A DNA stretch of 64,000 nt from Amycolatopsis balhimycina FH 1894 (GCF_000384295.1 NZ_KB913037.1:8755508-8819507); one strand, 5' to 3'. Positions 33,109 through 41,978 are shown, counted from the stretch's first letter. The notes: generated by a model from the letters alone, not told the origin. A program made the numbers and translations.

Positions 33109-34866
33109 TCAGTGGGCGGCGCGCAGGGCGGCGGTGGCGGCGCGGCCAATGGCCTGCGCGGTGGTGGTGGGGTCGGTCATCACGTGCACGGTCGCCCCGG
33201 TCATCGGCTTGCGCCCAGGGACGTCCGGGGCGATCCACAACACGGCGCAACCGGTGGCGCGCAACCGGTCGAGAAGCTGCTGCCCGTTGCGGCGGGGCGT
33301 GTCGCGGAACTTCCCGTCGGACACGATGACCAGCAACCGCGCGGCACCGGGGCGGGACAGGCCGAGCGCGCCGTCGAGGGCGTCGATCGCGGTGTCGATG
33401 GCTTCCCAGTTGTCGCGGGTGGCGAAGTCGGTCACGGCGGCGGGGGCCTTGCCGGGGCGGGTGATCGGGCGGACGTGGTGCCCGAAGATCACGGTGGCGG
33501 TGTCGGCGGGCACCGGACTCTGCGTGGCGGCGTTGGCCAGAATCCACGCGGTCGAGGCGACCGGTTTCGCAAAGCTGCCCATGGAACCGGACACGTCGCA
33601 CGCGATGCCCAGCCGGAGCGGCGGGGTCGGGACCGTGGTGCGGGTGGTGCGGGTGAACGGCTCGGCGGTCGGCATCGCCCCGGCGGCAAGTTGCGCCTCG
33701 CGTGCCAGCGCACCGCGCATCCGCAGGCGTCCGGGCGGAATCGGCGAGGTCGTCTTCGTCGCCACCCGGTCACGCACCCCGGCGGTGGTCAACGCGCGCC
33801 CGAGCACCCGCGCGGCGGTGCGTTCGCCCGTGGTCGGCGGGCGCGTGCCGATCGTTTCGGTACGCCCGTCACGGGGACCACCGACCGTGAACACGGTGCG
33901 GGCGGCGTCATCGGCCTTCTTCTCGGCGGCGTCGACGGCGGCCTTCTTGCGGGCGGCGATCTCGGCAGGGTCCTCGGGCAGCTTCGCCCGCGCCACCGCG
34001 CGCGCCACCTTGCCCAGTGCTTTGCCGATCGCGTCCGCCAACGGGGACGGCGACGGGGTGCCGGACGGGTCGGGGGTGGCCGACGGGTCGGCGAGGTGCG
34101 GCGGTGTGGTGTCGGGGTCGGGTCCGATGATCTCGCACCACTGGCGGCCAAGTTCGATCATGGCGGCGGTGTCGTCGTCGGCGGTGCGGAACGCCTGACG
34201 CCACACCGCGCGTAGCTTCCCGAGTTTCTCCGCGCCGAGCACGTCTTCCACGGCGCGCGCGACGGGCGCGGTTTCGGTGCGGGTGAGGATGCCGCCGTCG
34301 GTGCGTCCCAGGAACAGGGCGGCGGTGTGGGCGGCGTCGCGCGGGGTCATTTTCGGGGCGAAGGCGGGGGCGTCGAGTTTCATGCCGCCCGTGACGATGG
34401 TTTTCACGCACGCGCGCAACCAGTGGCGGTCGTCGGGGCGGCGGTGGATCTGCGCCCGTTCGATCCGGGGCTCTTCCAGCAGCAGGGCGGCGTCCACCGC
34501 GCCGGGGTCGGCGTCGTTGGGCACGGCGGCGAGCCATTTGGTGTGCTTGCTGTGCGCGCACTCGTGGGTCAGCGCGCCCCATGTGGGGGCGTAGCGTTTC
34601 CGGTCGCTCATCCGGTGCGGTTTGGCGGTGGCGGGGTCGACCGGGTGCAGGTGCGTACCGTCGACTTCGATCATGGCGGTGGCGGGCAGGAAACACGCCG
34701 GGGCACCCTGTCCGGCACCGGGCGCGATGGTGACCAGCAGGTCGTCGCGGTCGGCGATCGCCGGGACTTCGGCGGTCAGCGCGGCCGACAGCGCGTCCCA
34801 TCCGGGGGCGGCGGGGAACACGGCCGAGGCGGTGGCGGCGGGGTCGGCGATCATGTGCGCGGTCAT
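33109..34866 (-). CDS. Zincin-like/VWA-domain protein partnered with a MoxR-type ATPase
   Basis: 585 aa. Residues 95-140 contain LTHECAHSKH (HExxH, 101-105) and, 25 residues on, LLLEEPRIERAQ, which could give the third ligand, as in the putative metallopeptidase part of DUF2201-type proteins. A charged helical linker (about 265-330) precedes a C-terminal VWA domain with the metal-ion site IACDVSGSMGS (near 420) and LLVIVSDGKF. VWA proteins of this sort work with MoxR AAA+ ATPases in maturation of protein complexes, and such an ATPase gene lies immediately upstream. The client is unknown. Confidence 0.75.
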   Translation of the reverse strand: MTAHMIADPAATASAVFPAAPGWDALSAALTAEVPAIADRDDLLVTIAPGAGQGAPACFLPATAMIEVDGTHLHPVDPATAKPHRMSDRKRYAPTWGALTHECAHSKHTKWLAAVPNDADPGAVDAALLLEEPRIERAQIHRRPDDRHWLRACVKTIVTGGMKLDAPAFAPKMTPRDAAHTAALFLGRTDGGILTRTETAPVARAVEDVLGAEKLGKLRAVWRQAFRTADDDTAAMIELGRQWCEIIGPDPDTTPPHLADPSATPDPSGTPSPSPLADAIGKALGKVARAVARAKLPEDPAEIAARKKAAVDAAEKKADDAARTVFTVGGPRDGRTETIGTRPPTTGERTAARVLGRALTTAGVRDRVATKTTSPIPPGRLRMRGALAREAQLAAGAMPTAEPFTRTTRTTVPTPPLRLGIACDVSGSMGSFAKPVASTAWILANAATQSPVPADTATVIFGHHVRPITRPGKAPAAVTDFATRDNWEAIDTAIDALDGALGLSRPGAARLLVIVSDGKFRDTPRRNGQQLLDRLRATGCAVLWIAPDVPGRKPMTGATVHVMTDPTTTAQAIGRAATAALRAAH

Positions 34867-34911
34867 CGCGGTGTGTCCTTTCCGGACGGTTCGGGCGCGG
34901 GCGGCGGTTGG

Positions 34912-35640
34912 TCAGATACGGGCACCGAGTGCCAGCGGGGCAACGGTTTTGCCGAAGGCCGCCTTGACGGCGGTGGCCACGATGTCGCGGTCCTCTTCCG
35001 GGGCGGTGCCGATCAGGTTTCCAGCGGCGGCGTCGCTGCCCAACACGTCGGCGATCTTCTGAAATGCCAGCAGTTCGCGGAGTTGCGGTGCCCACCGGAC
35101 CTCGCCGTTGGTCTGTCGGGTGGACAGGTTGCGCGCCACGGACACGGCGCGGGTGTCGATCTTGAGTTGGGTGGCGAGGTCGTAGTCGGTGGACACCTGG
35201 ATCTGCACGGAAAACCGCGACGCCAACGCATCCGACAGCACCGCGCCGTGCACGCCGGGGTTGTGTCCGGCCACCACGTAGAAACCGGGCGCGGCGTCGA
35301 TGACCTCGCCGCCGTTCGCCTTGATCATGATCTGGCGGCGGCCGTCCATCGCGGGGTACACCACGGCGAGCACGGTCGGGGGTATGAGCGTGGCGTCGTC
35401 GATGAACAGGGTCCGGCCTTCGCGCATCGCGCGGACCAGCGGACCGTGCACGAACACGAATTTGCCGTCCGGGGTCTGGGTGTACTCGCCCACAATGTCG
35501 GCGACCGTGGTGTCCCCGTCACCCTGAACCGTGACCAGGTCACCGAAAGCGGCCTCGACGACCGAGGTCTTCCCGGTTCCGGGTGGCCCGTACATCAGGG
35601 CGGCGACCCCGGCGTCGCGCAACTTGCGCAGCGCGGTCAC
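34912..35640 (-). CDS. MoxR-like AAA+ ATPase (start probably too short)
   Basis: 242 aa as called from a GTG at 35640. Walker A YGPPGTGKTS (17-26), Walker B TLFIDDA, AMDGRRQIMI and the sensor GHNPG are present, followed by the arginine-finger region ALASRF. The GTG has no ribosome site, and the same frame continues upstream with a typical MoxR N-terminus (RPNGQLYHPRKLSGLPDV) without any normal start codon before a stop near 35817. Either it is fused in reality to the winged-helix gene at 35706-36107 through a frame break, or the start is unusual. It pairs with the VWA gene 45 bp downstream. Confidence 0.78.
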   Translation of the reverse strand: MTALRKLRDAGVAALMYGPPGTGKTSVVEAAFGDLVTVQGDGDTTVADIVGEYTQTPDGKFVFVHGPLVRAMREGRTLFIDDATLIPPTVLAVVYPAMDGRRQIMIKANGGEVIDAAPGFYVVAGHNPGVHGAVLSDALASRFSVQIQVSTDYDLATQLKIDTRAVSVARNLSTRQTNGEVRWAPQLRELLAFQKIADVLGSDAAAGNLIGTAPEEDRDIVATAVKAAFGKTVAPLALGARI

Positions 35641-35705
35641 GTCCGGAAGTCCGGACAGCTTGCGCGGGTGGTAGAGCTGCCCGTTCGGGCGCGTTACCGG
35701 ACCGG

Positions 35706-36107
35706 TCAGGCGGGAGTCGTCGGGGCGGTGGGCGTGGTCGTCGCGGGCGGTGGCGTCGTCGGGCGGGGCGTGCGGGGGCGGCGGGATGTGCCCGACGGGA
35801 CCGCCACGGGCGCGGCGGCGGCGTCAGCGGTGGTCGGGGTCGACCGGTAGCGGACCGGTTTGGTCGAGGTTTGTTCGGCGTAGCCCCCGGCGGTGAGCGC
35901 GGCGAGCGCGTTGCCGATCGCGCCCGATGACTTCCCGCCGAGTGCGGCGGCGATGTTGCGCGGGGTCAGTTCGGTGCCCGCCTGATCGGTGAGGACTTGC
36001 GCCACCTGTCGGCGGAGTTCGCCGTTGGGCAACCGCCCGCCCGCCGGGGCGGTGGTCGTCGTGCCGGATGCCGCCGGGGCGGTCGTCGGCGTGGCTGGCG
36101 TGGTCAT
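35706..36107 (-). CDS. Winged-helix protein, possibly the N-terminal part of the AAA+ protein
   Basis: 133 aa. A Thr/Ala/Pro-rich start, then a winged-helix domain at about 28-85 (GELRRQVAQVLTDQAGTELTPRNIAAALGGKSSGAIGNALAALTAGGYAEQ). This is a close relative of the second domain of the protein at 26814-27695. The last 45 residues are Thr/Pro repeats and may be out of frame: the neighbouring frame leads straight into the MoxR-like ATPase. DNA-binding is likely; whether it is separate or fused to the ATPase is open. Confidence 0.65.
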   Translation of the reverse strand: MTTPATPTTAPAASGTTTTAPAGGRLPNGELRRQVAQVLTDQAGTELTPRNIAAALGGKSSGAIGNALAALTAGGYAEQTSTKPVRYRSTPTTADAAAAPVAVPSGTSRRPRTPRPTTPPPATTTPTAPTTPA

Positions 36108-36152
36108 CGCGGGTGGGTCCTTTCGGATCTAGTGCGGGGCGGCGGGGAACGG

Positions 36153-36329
36153 TCAGGCCGCCACGGCGGCGGTGTCGTCGATGACGTCGGGCGCGTTCTG
36201 GTGGGCTTCGGCGGCGGCGTCGGCCGATTCCGGGGTGTGGCCGTATTCGACCCACCCGCAGTAACAAAACGCGGTCACCGTGTTGTCGGTTTCGGTGGCG
36301 GTGTCGGCGTAACACATAATCGGCCCCAT
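36153..36329 (-). CDS. Small Cys-containing protein
   Basis: 58 aa (or 54 from the second ATG at 36317): MGPIMCYADTATETDNTVTAFCYCGWVEYGHTPESADAAAEAHQ. The C-x-C pair (FCYCGW) and the AEAHQ helix resemble the short metal-binding proteins common in actinobacterial mobile elements. No strong ribosome site is visible, and the frame runs far upstream without features. First gene of the leftward accessory block. Confidence 0.5.
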   Translation of the reverse strand: MGPIMCYADTATETDNTVTAFCYCGWVEYGHTPESADAAAEAHQNAPDVIDDTAAVAA

Positions 36330-37155
36330 TCGTCGGACATAGCTCGCGCCGGGTGTGGTATTCGGTGTTGTTTCCGGTTCCTCCGGTGGTAATTCAATTA
36401 TGACTCTGCCACGCGCCGCGCGCAATAGAAATAGCCGCCCATTTTCAAGACTCTTTTCGCGATGTTCGCCGCCGCCATTTCCGGCGAATAGAAAGCCGTC
36501 CGTACGGTCACAATTCCGGCCGCCGTTGCGCCGATTTCCGCAGGTCAGCGACCCGGCCACGCGCCGGCCACCGCGGAGGGGAATAGTTCGGCAGGATACA
36601 GGGAATGACTTCAATGAGCAGTAAGAAATAAAACAAACAAATAGAAAAGGGGGGCAAGAGTGGGCGTAAGATGGATAGAAAGGGTGACCAAGGGAGCAGC
36701 ATGGAAGCGACGACCACTCAGCCCGCCCCGATGTGTCTACCGGCTTGTGGACAAGCGAGTCTGGGATACCAGCGGATCCCCCGATGGCCCGCATGACCAG
36801 CGTCTTCGCAGGCCGCAGGGGGTGGTCCTCTAACCTGATCCCCCGTATGAACCCCATCATGATCCCCCGTATGAACCCCCAACGGAAGCCACCGTGCGTG
36901 TCGATGATCTCCGAAACGACTACTCTGCGTGACATTCGGTCATGGTTCGCTTTGAGTAGGAATACAGTGGGCTGGTTGCGCCGTTCGGCGTAACGTGGAG
37001 GGCTCTATCGCTACGAGACGAGGAGGCCGAGACCGGCTCTGTGGTCGTGCTGAGCAGGCACGACCGTTCAGGTGGCTGCCGCAGGGGGCGCGTCGCCGGA
37101 CGAGGGGACGACGGGCGCGGCGCGAGGGCCGGGTCAGTGCACACGGGGAGGCGCT
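36330..37155. other. 826-bp relatively AT-rich non-coding gap with tandem repeat
   Basis: No supported gene. Much of 36355-36710 is clearly richer in A/T than the surroundings, with A runs around 36620-36660. At 36836-36855 and 36860-36879 the 20-mer TGATCCCCCGTATGAACCCC is repeated exactly with a 4-base spacer. Open frames in the gap are short and low-complexity. As the flanking genes diverge, promoters are expected here. A replication or transfer origin is possible for a mobile element but unproven. Confidence 0.5.
36836..36879. repeat. Direct repeat, 20 bp x 2
   Basis: TGATCCCCCGTATGAACCCC occurs twice, 24 bases apart from start to start, i.e. roughly on one face of the helix with about 2.3 turns. 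It sits 277 bp upstream of the HxlR gene. It could be an operator or iteron; there are only two copies. Confidence 0.7.
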
Positions 37156-37626
37156 ATGAAGGTGGGGGACGAGAGGTTCCTTCGGGGTTTGTACGACCTG
37201 AAGTACCTTTTCGGGGACAAGTGGGCACCGGCCATCCTGGTCACGCTCTCGGGCGGCCCCATGCGGCGAAAAGAGATTCTTTCCACGATCAGCTCGTATT
37301 CCATTGGTGAAGAATGGTCGGACAAACACGCCGTCCTGCACGATAGCATTCTGGCGCGCACATTGAAAAAGATGACCGAAGAAGGTCTTTTGACGCGCAT
37401 CCGGTGCACAAAGACTTTTCCGGTCACGGTTACTTACGAGTTGAAGCCGGAAGTCTTGGAGTTCTTGAAGCAGGCCGAGGTGCTCGTGGCCTGGGCCGAT
37501 AAGCATCAGGAACTCATCGCGCAAGCTCAGGCATACAGTCGCCGGAATGGTGACGAGATGGGCACGCTGACCGGAATTGGTGAGCTGGACGAAATCGGTC
37601 TCACCGATGACGAGGACGACGAATAG
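37156..37626 (+). CDS. HxlR-family winged-helix regulator
   Basis: 156 aa from the ATG at 37156, which has GGGAGG 4-6 bases upstream; the upstream extension is Arg/Gly filler. Residues 8-105 form the HxlR fold: LYDLKYLFGDKWAPAILVTLSGGPMRRKEIL, HDSILARTLKKMTEEGLLTRI, VTYELKPEVLEFLKQAE. The end is acidic (GELDEIGLTDDEDDE). Base composition is less GC-rich than its neighbours, suggesting separate acquisition. No Cys at the usual redox position is seen. It may control the Tad locus or the accessory block; there is no direct evidence. Confidence 0.85.
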   Translation: MKVGDERFLRGLYDLKYLFGDKWAPAILVTLSGGPMRRKEILSTISSYSIGEEWSDKHAVLHDSILARTLKKMTEEGLLTRIRCTKTFPVTVTYELKPEVLEFLKQAEVLVAWADKHQELIAQAQAYSRRNGDEMGTLTGIGELDEIGLTDDEDDE

Positions 37627-37659
37627 GCCGAGCTGGCAGACACCCGCACGCTCCGGGCC

Positions 37660-37688
37660 GGCAACGGCAGGCCCTCGCCGCCGTTGCC
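37660..37688. terminator. Hairpin between convergent genes
   Basis: GGCAACGGC (37660-37668) pairs with GCCGTTGCC (37680-37688) across an 11-base loop. It lies between the HxlR gene end (37626) and the BTAD gene end (37697), so it may terminate both. There is no T run, as is common in actinobacteria. Confidence 0.5.
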
Positions 37689-37696
37689 TCACCGCC

Positions 37697-40600
37697 TCAG
37701 CTGGCCGCGATGCGCCCACGTTCGCCCTGGGCCTGTGCACTCGCGGCGCCGGCTGAGCCGTCCTCGTGGCGCTGCCCCAGCCGGGCAGCCAGCCCACGAG
37801 CCTGCGGAGTCGGTGCCGCGTCGACTTCGGCGAGCCGGGTGGTCAGCAAGGTCAGCGTCCGCGGGATGGCGTCCAGCTGCCCGAGACGTTCCTGCAGTCG
37901 CATGATGTCGCGGTAGAGTAGCTCGTTGTGCGGATCGAAGGCCCGCGCGACTTCCAGCAGATCCAGGGTCTGCTGGGGATCGGAGTCCACCAGCGCGCGG
38001 GCCAGCGCCGCGACAGCGTCGATGGCGTCGCGGCGGATCGCCTCGCGGGCGGGCTCGATCCACTCGTTCGACATGCCCTCGGCCAGCGGTCCGCCGTAGC
38101 TGTTGACCACCTCGCGGTACGCATCGACACGCGCTGAGTCGGTGGCGGCGGCGCGGCGGGCGGCCACGGCGTGCGCGAAGCGCCAGTAGTCACTGCGAAC
38201 GCTCGCGGGATCGAGCTGGTAGCGCCCGTTGCTGGCGGAGACGACGTCGGTCACCGCGCCGTTCGTGGCCGTGGCCAGCGCGCTGCGCATCCGCGACAAT
38301 GCCGTGTGCAGGGCGTTGGTCGGCCGCGCCGGCGGGTCCTGGCCCCACAAGGCCGAGACGAGCGTCTCGCGGGTGGCACCGTCCGGATGCAGCGCCAGCA
38401 GCACCAGCAACTCCTTGGTGCGGGGCTGCAAGGCGCCGGTGATCTCGCACGCATCGCCGGTGGCGCCGGGTTCGGGGTGCCAGTGCACCCGCAGGTCACC
38501 GAGCACGGTCACGGTGAGCAGCGCTGGGCTGGTGTCCGGTTCACCGCCGCTGGTGGTGGTTGGCGGTGTCTCGGCCACGGGTTTGGCGGGCTCGCTGGTG
38601 GACGCCGGTTCGTCGGCTTCGCCCTCGTCGTGGTGCTCGGTCTCGTCGTCGGCCAAGCGCGACGGGACCTGCCGGCCGCTGGAGGCCGGTGGGCGCAGCC
38701 GGGCACCGGGCGGCTGAACCTGAGCGGGGCCGAGGATCTCCAGCTCGGTGTCCGGGAGCGCCGATTGCGTGACCGCGGCCGTGACTTCCAGCTCGATCTC
38801 GTCCGCGCTCGAGCCGCCGGTCTCGAGCGGGTCGGCCTCGCCTGGTGCTTGGTCGTTGCCGGCGGGGTGCGCCGCCACGATGCGAGGACGCGGCATGGGC
38901 GGCGCGACGAGCTCGTCGGTGGCCGGCGGGTCGGGTTCGGCTCGACGCAGCAGGGCCAGCAGCTCGGCGGCGTCGCCGCCGCCGAGGCGGAACATCCGGG
39001 TGCCGCGCAGGGCCTCGCCCAGACCAGGGCCGGTGGCCGAGATCGAGCCATCGTCGCGGACGTAGGCGGTAACGCCGGGTTGCCACTGGCCCAGCAGCAG
39101 ACCGGTGACCCCGAACGGCGCTCCGTTATCCAGGACGGCCTGCAGTCGTGAGTGGTGTGCTGGTGGTCGTGCCACCAACACCAGCGGCGGCCACGTCCCC
39201 GGCTCGGCCTCGGGTTCCCGGCTGGCCGTGGCTCGCACCAGGGTCTCGGCCTCCACCGCGTCCAGCGCGCCGTCCAGGTCGGCGACGACCCGCACGGCCG
39301 AGGGCAGGTGCTCCTGTGTTGCTCCGCGTCCGAGCACCGAGACCAGGTCGTCGGCCGGGACGATGACGATCGCCCCGGCCGACGTCGCCAGGTGGTCTGG
39401 GGAGGTGGTGAGCGCGGTGATCAGCAGAGCACGGGCCGCGGCGGGAGCACCGGCGCCGACCAGGCCGAGGCCGCGGGCGGTCGCGAGGTCGAGGGCGACC
39501 TCGCGACCGTCGCGGACACCCAGACCTGGCGCGACGGTGGGGGGTCGGCCGGCGCCGGTCTGGGGTGCGCCCACCACGAGGGGCGGCGCGGGCGGGACAC
39601 GCTGCGGACGCTGCTGTTCCTCGTCGTCCGGGTAGTACTCGTCGAGGTCGATCTCGTCGTCGGCCTCGGAGCGCAGGTGTGCCAGCCGCAGCTGGTAGAC
39701 CACCGGTGCGACGGGCAGGTCGTCGCGGTCGCCGCTGCCGGGCCGGTATCGGCTGTTGTGGCGGCGGCGGGCGACGAGCAGTGCCGCGCTGATAGCGGCG
39801 GCCAGGCCGAGCCCGACGAACAGCTCCGCTCCCCAGCGGAAGCCGGGTTCGCTCGTCGCGGAAGCAGAGTTGGTGCCGGTCGCGGTCGGTGGTGCGTGTT
39901 GGGTGGACGGCGCTGGTTGCGCTGGTGTGGACGGTTGGATGCTCGTCGGTGGCACAGCGGTGGTCGGCGGGGCGGGCGCGGTCGGCGGGGCGGGAGTGGA
40001 CTGGTCCGGGTCGGCTGGCTGCTGCGGCGGCACCGTGGGCGCGCTGGCGTCGTGCGGCAGTGCGAGTTCCTCGCCCGGGAAGATCAGGCTGGGTTTGGTG
40101 AAGGTATGCCCGTTCGGTTGCGGCTTGCCCTTGTTGAGGTCGAAGATCTCCGGCCACCGCGCGCCGTCGCCGAGGCTGCGTTCGGCGATTCGCCACAACG
40201 AGTCATGCACCCCGTTCTGCGGTGCCAGCACGACCACCGACTCCGGATGTGTGGGAGCGACGACGATGGTGCTGTCTCCGGTGGTGGTCTGGGTGGCGAA
40301 GACCGCGTTGCGCACCACCGGGGTCTCCCCGATGGGTGTCGAGTGCTGCCAGGCCGGAGCGGTCGCCACGACTTGCGATCCGGTCCAGAGCGCCGTGGAC
40401 AACGAGGTGGATGGTGCCGGAGCGGGCCGGTTGCCCAGCATTGCCAACAGGACCGCGCCAACCAGCACGGCCGCCAGCGCGTGCATCGGACCGGCGGCGG
40501 AGAAGTCCGGCAACCGGGCCGCGTCGAACCCGCTGCGTGCCAGGTCGACTGTGCACCGCAGGACGTCGATGGTGAACGCGGCCCAGGTGATCCAGCACAA

Positions 40601-40882
40601 GCAGGCGAGAAAGCTCAGCAGGAACGTGGTCGTCATCGGGCCGAGCAGCACGCCTTGGACCTCTGCCCACGTCGGGACGTGGTTCGGCAACGGCCAGCCG
40701 ACGTAGTGCCACAACGCCCAGGGCAAGCCCACCACAAGCGCGAGCAGCACCGCGGCGGCGATAAGCCCTCGGAGCACCCGGCCGACGAACCGGAACATGC
40801 CGGTCAGTGCCCACCACACGCGGCGGCCCGTGCCCGGTGGCCGGGTCGGCTCCCGGCCGGACTTGTGCGATGTCGAGGTCAC
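37697..40882 (-). CDS. Membrane-anchored LysM / BTAD (SARP-like) regulatory protein
   Basis: 1061 aa. Three membrane helices lie near 37-58, 83-105 and 131-150. A LysM-like domain at 217-276 (NGVHDSLWRIAERSLGDGARWPEIFDLNKGKPQ) is followed by a long Pro/Thr stretch and a further helix near 348-368 (GAELFVGLGLAAAISAALLVA). The last 260 residues form a winged-helix plus bacterial transcriptional activator domain (TVLGDLRVHW, TNALHTALSRMRSALA, YREVVNSYGGPLAEGMSNEWIEPAREA). It unites outer wall binding and transcription-factor-like modules. Related proteins occur at the end of Tad pilus operons in actinobacteria. It could sense pilus assembly, but that is inferred. Confidence 0.82.
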   Translation of the reverse strand: MTSTSHKSGREPTRPPGTGRRVWWALTGMFRFVGRVLRGLIAAAVLLALVVGLPWALWHYVGWPLPNHVPTWAEVQGVLLGPMTTTFLLSFLACLCWITWAAFTIDVLRCTVDLARSGFDAARLPDFSAAGPMHALAAVLVGAVLLAMLGNRPAPAPSTSLSTALWTGSQVVATAPAWQHSTPIGETPVVRNAVFATQTTTGDSTIVVAPTHPESVVVLAPQNGVHDSLWRIAERSLGDGARWPEIFDLNKGKPQPNGHTFTKPSLIFPGEELALPHDASAPTVPPQQPADPDQSTPAPPTAPAPPTTAVPPTSIQPSTPAQPAPSTQHAPPTATGTNSASATSEPGFRWGAELFVGLGLAAAISAALLVARRRHNSRYRPGSGDRDDLPVAPVVYQLRLAHLRSEADDEIDLDEYYPDDEEQQRPQRVPPAPPLVVGAPQTGAGRPPTVAPGLGVRDGREVALDLATARGLGLVGAGAPAAARALLITALTTSPDHLATSAGAIVIVPADDLVSVLGRGATQEHLPSAVRVVADLDGALDAVEAETLVRATASREPEAEPGTWPPLVLVARPPAHHSRLQAVLDNGAPFGVTGLLLGQWQPGVTAYVRDDGSISATGPGLGEALRGTRMFRLGGGDAAELLALLRRAEPDPPATDELVAPPMPRPRIVAAHPAGNDQAPGEADPLETGGSSADEIELEVTAAVTQSALPDTELEILGPAQVQPPGARLRPPASSGRQVPSRLADDETEHHDEGEADEPASTSEPAKPVAETPPTTTSGGEPDTSPALLTVTVLGDLRVHWHPEPGATGDACEITGALQPRTKELLVLLALHPDGATRETLVSALWGQDPPARPTNALHTALSRMRSALATATNGAVTDVVSASNGRYQLDPASVRSDYWRFAHAVAARRAAATDSARVDAYREVVNSYGGPLAEGMSNEWIEPAREAIRRDAIDAVAALARALVDSDPQQTLDLLEVARAFDPHNELLYRDIMRLQERLGQLDAIPRTLTLLTTRLAEVDAAPTPQARGLAARLGQRHEDGSAGAASAQAQGERGRIAAS

Positions 40883-40986
40883 AGCTGACTCGTTTCCTTG
40901 GTAGTACAGGGCTTTAGGGTTCGATGCCCACCACCTCGACGAGGCAACGGATGCACGCGTCGGCGTGGCTTGGTGACAGCCGCCTG

Positions 40987-41436
40987 TCAGGTCACCCCCG
41001 CCGTGACGCGTTCAGGCGTGTCCGCGGTGTCAGCGCGAGGTGCGGCGGGCTCGCGCGGCACGGACGCCAGGCCGTTCGTCGGTGCCTTCGCCGCGGCCGG
41101 TCCTCGGGCTGTGGTGCTCGGCGCAGTCACGGCGGGCTTCTTCTTTTTCGTGGTGCGGTTCGGTTTCCGCGTTGTGAGCCATCCGGTCAGGTCGGCTGCG
41201 GGAATGTTGGTGAACCGCGCGAGCTCGTCGATGTCCAGCACGTCGCTCGCGTCAGCGAGTACTTCGCCGAGCTGTCGTTCGACCTCGTCGAGTTGCGCGG
41301 CGAGCTCGCTTCGGGTTTTGGCGAGTTCGCCGACTTGCTTTGCCGCGGCGGATCGCTTCAGACGCCGAGCCGTGTCGGCCGCCTCAACTCGGCGGTCGAT
41401 CTCCTCAGCCGTGGCGATCTCGTCGGTCGTAGCCAT
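40987..41436 (-). CDS. Coiled-coil protein of the Tad region
   Basis: 149 aa. Residues 5-70 (TDEIATAEEIDRRVEAADTARRLK...VGELAKTRSELAAQLDEVERQLGEVL) should form a long coiled coil. A small HTH-like segment follows (DIDELARFTNIPAADLTGWL), then a Lys/Pro/Ala-rich disordered tail. It lies 47 bp after tadG-like and 104 bp before the BTAD gene. Not recognised; perhaps a DNA-associated regulator. Confidence 0.62.
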   Translation of the reverse strand: MATTDEIATAEEIDRRVEAADTARRLKRSAAAKQVGELAKTRSELAAQLDEVERQLGEVLADASDVLDIDELARFTNIPAADLTGWLTTRKPNRTTKKKKPAVTAPSTTARGPAAAKAPTNGLASVPREPAAPRADTADTPERVTAGVT

Positions 41437-41483
41437 CCTGTTCTCCTCTGTGTTGACGTACTGGTGTGAGCGTTGGAGTGCCG

Positions 41484-41978
41484 CTATGGGTCGATTGCGG
41501 TCACCACCCCGCGCTGGGGATGAGCGCTACCGGTGCCGTGAACGGTGAGGCTGGAGATCCCGACCATGCCCAGCAGTTGCGTGTTCTGGGAGGCGGTGAT
41601 GGTGACTGTGACGGTGTCGCCGGAGACGGTCACAGTTCCGGAGGCGCCGACGGTGGCGAGATAGCTTTGCGCGTCGGCGACCGCTTGGACGGGCACCAGT
41701 TGCAGGGTTCCGGTGCTGCGGTAGGCGGAGAGGTCGATGGCTTGGGCGCCGGCGCGAGCGGCGGCCTCCGCCTGCCCGTTGGCCTTGACCTTGGCGGACA
41801 AGGCTAAGCCTCCGTCCAGGGTCAGCCCGGCCAAGGCGAGGATCCCGATGGTGAGCACCACGACGAACGCGGTTGCTCGGCCGTCGTCGGCCCGCCACCA
41901 GGTCCGCCGCTGCGATCGCCACCAGTGGCTCCACCGTGTCCACCAGAGTGGCGACTTATCGTTTGCCTGGCGGATCAT
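41484..41978 (-). CDS. TadG-like pilus assembly protein
   Basis: 164 aa; ATG overlaps the stop of the upstream TadE/G gene (ATGA). A basic N-terminus is followed by [31 protein letters not shown], the TadE/TadG hydrophobic N-terminal segment. The rest is [18 protein letters not shown] and a beta-rich C-terminus. TadG-like pseudopilins sit at the inner membrane and are processed or anchored during Flp pilus assembly. Confidence 0.75.
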   Translation of the reverse strand: MIRQANDKSPLWWTRWSHWWRSQRRTWWRADDGRATAFVVVLTIGILALAGLTLDGGLALSAKVKANGQAEAAARAGAQAIDLSAYRSTGTLQLVPVQAVADAQSYLATVGASGTVTVSGDTVTVTITASQNTQLLGMVGISSLTVHGTGSAHPQRGVVTAIDP

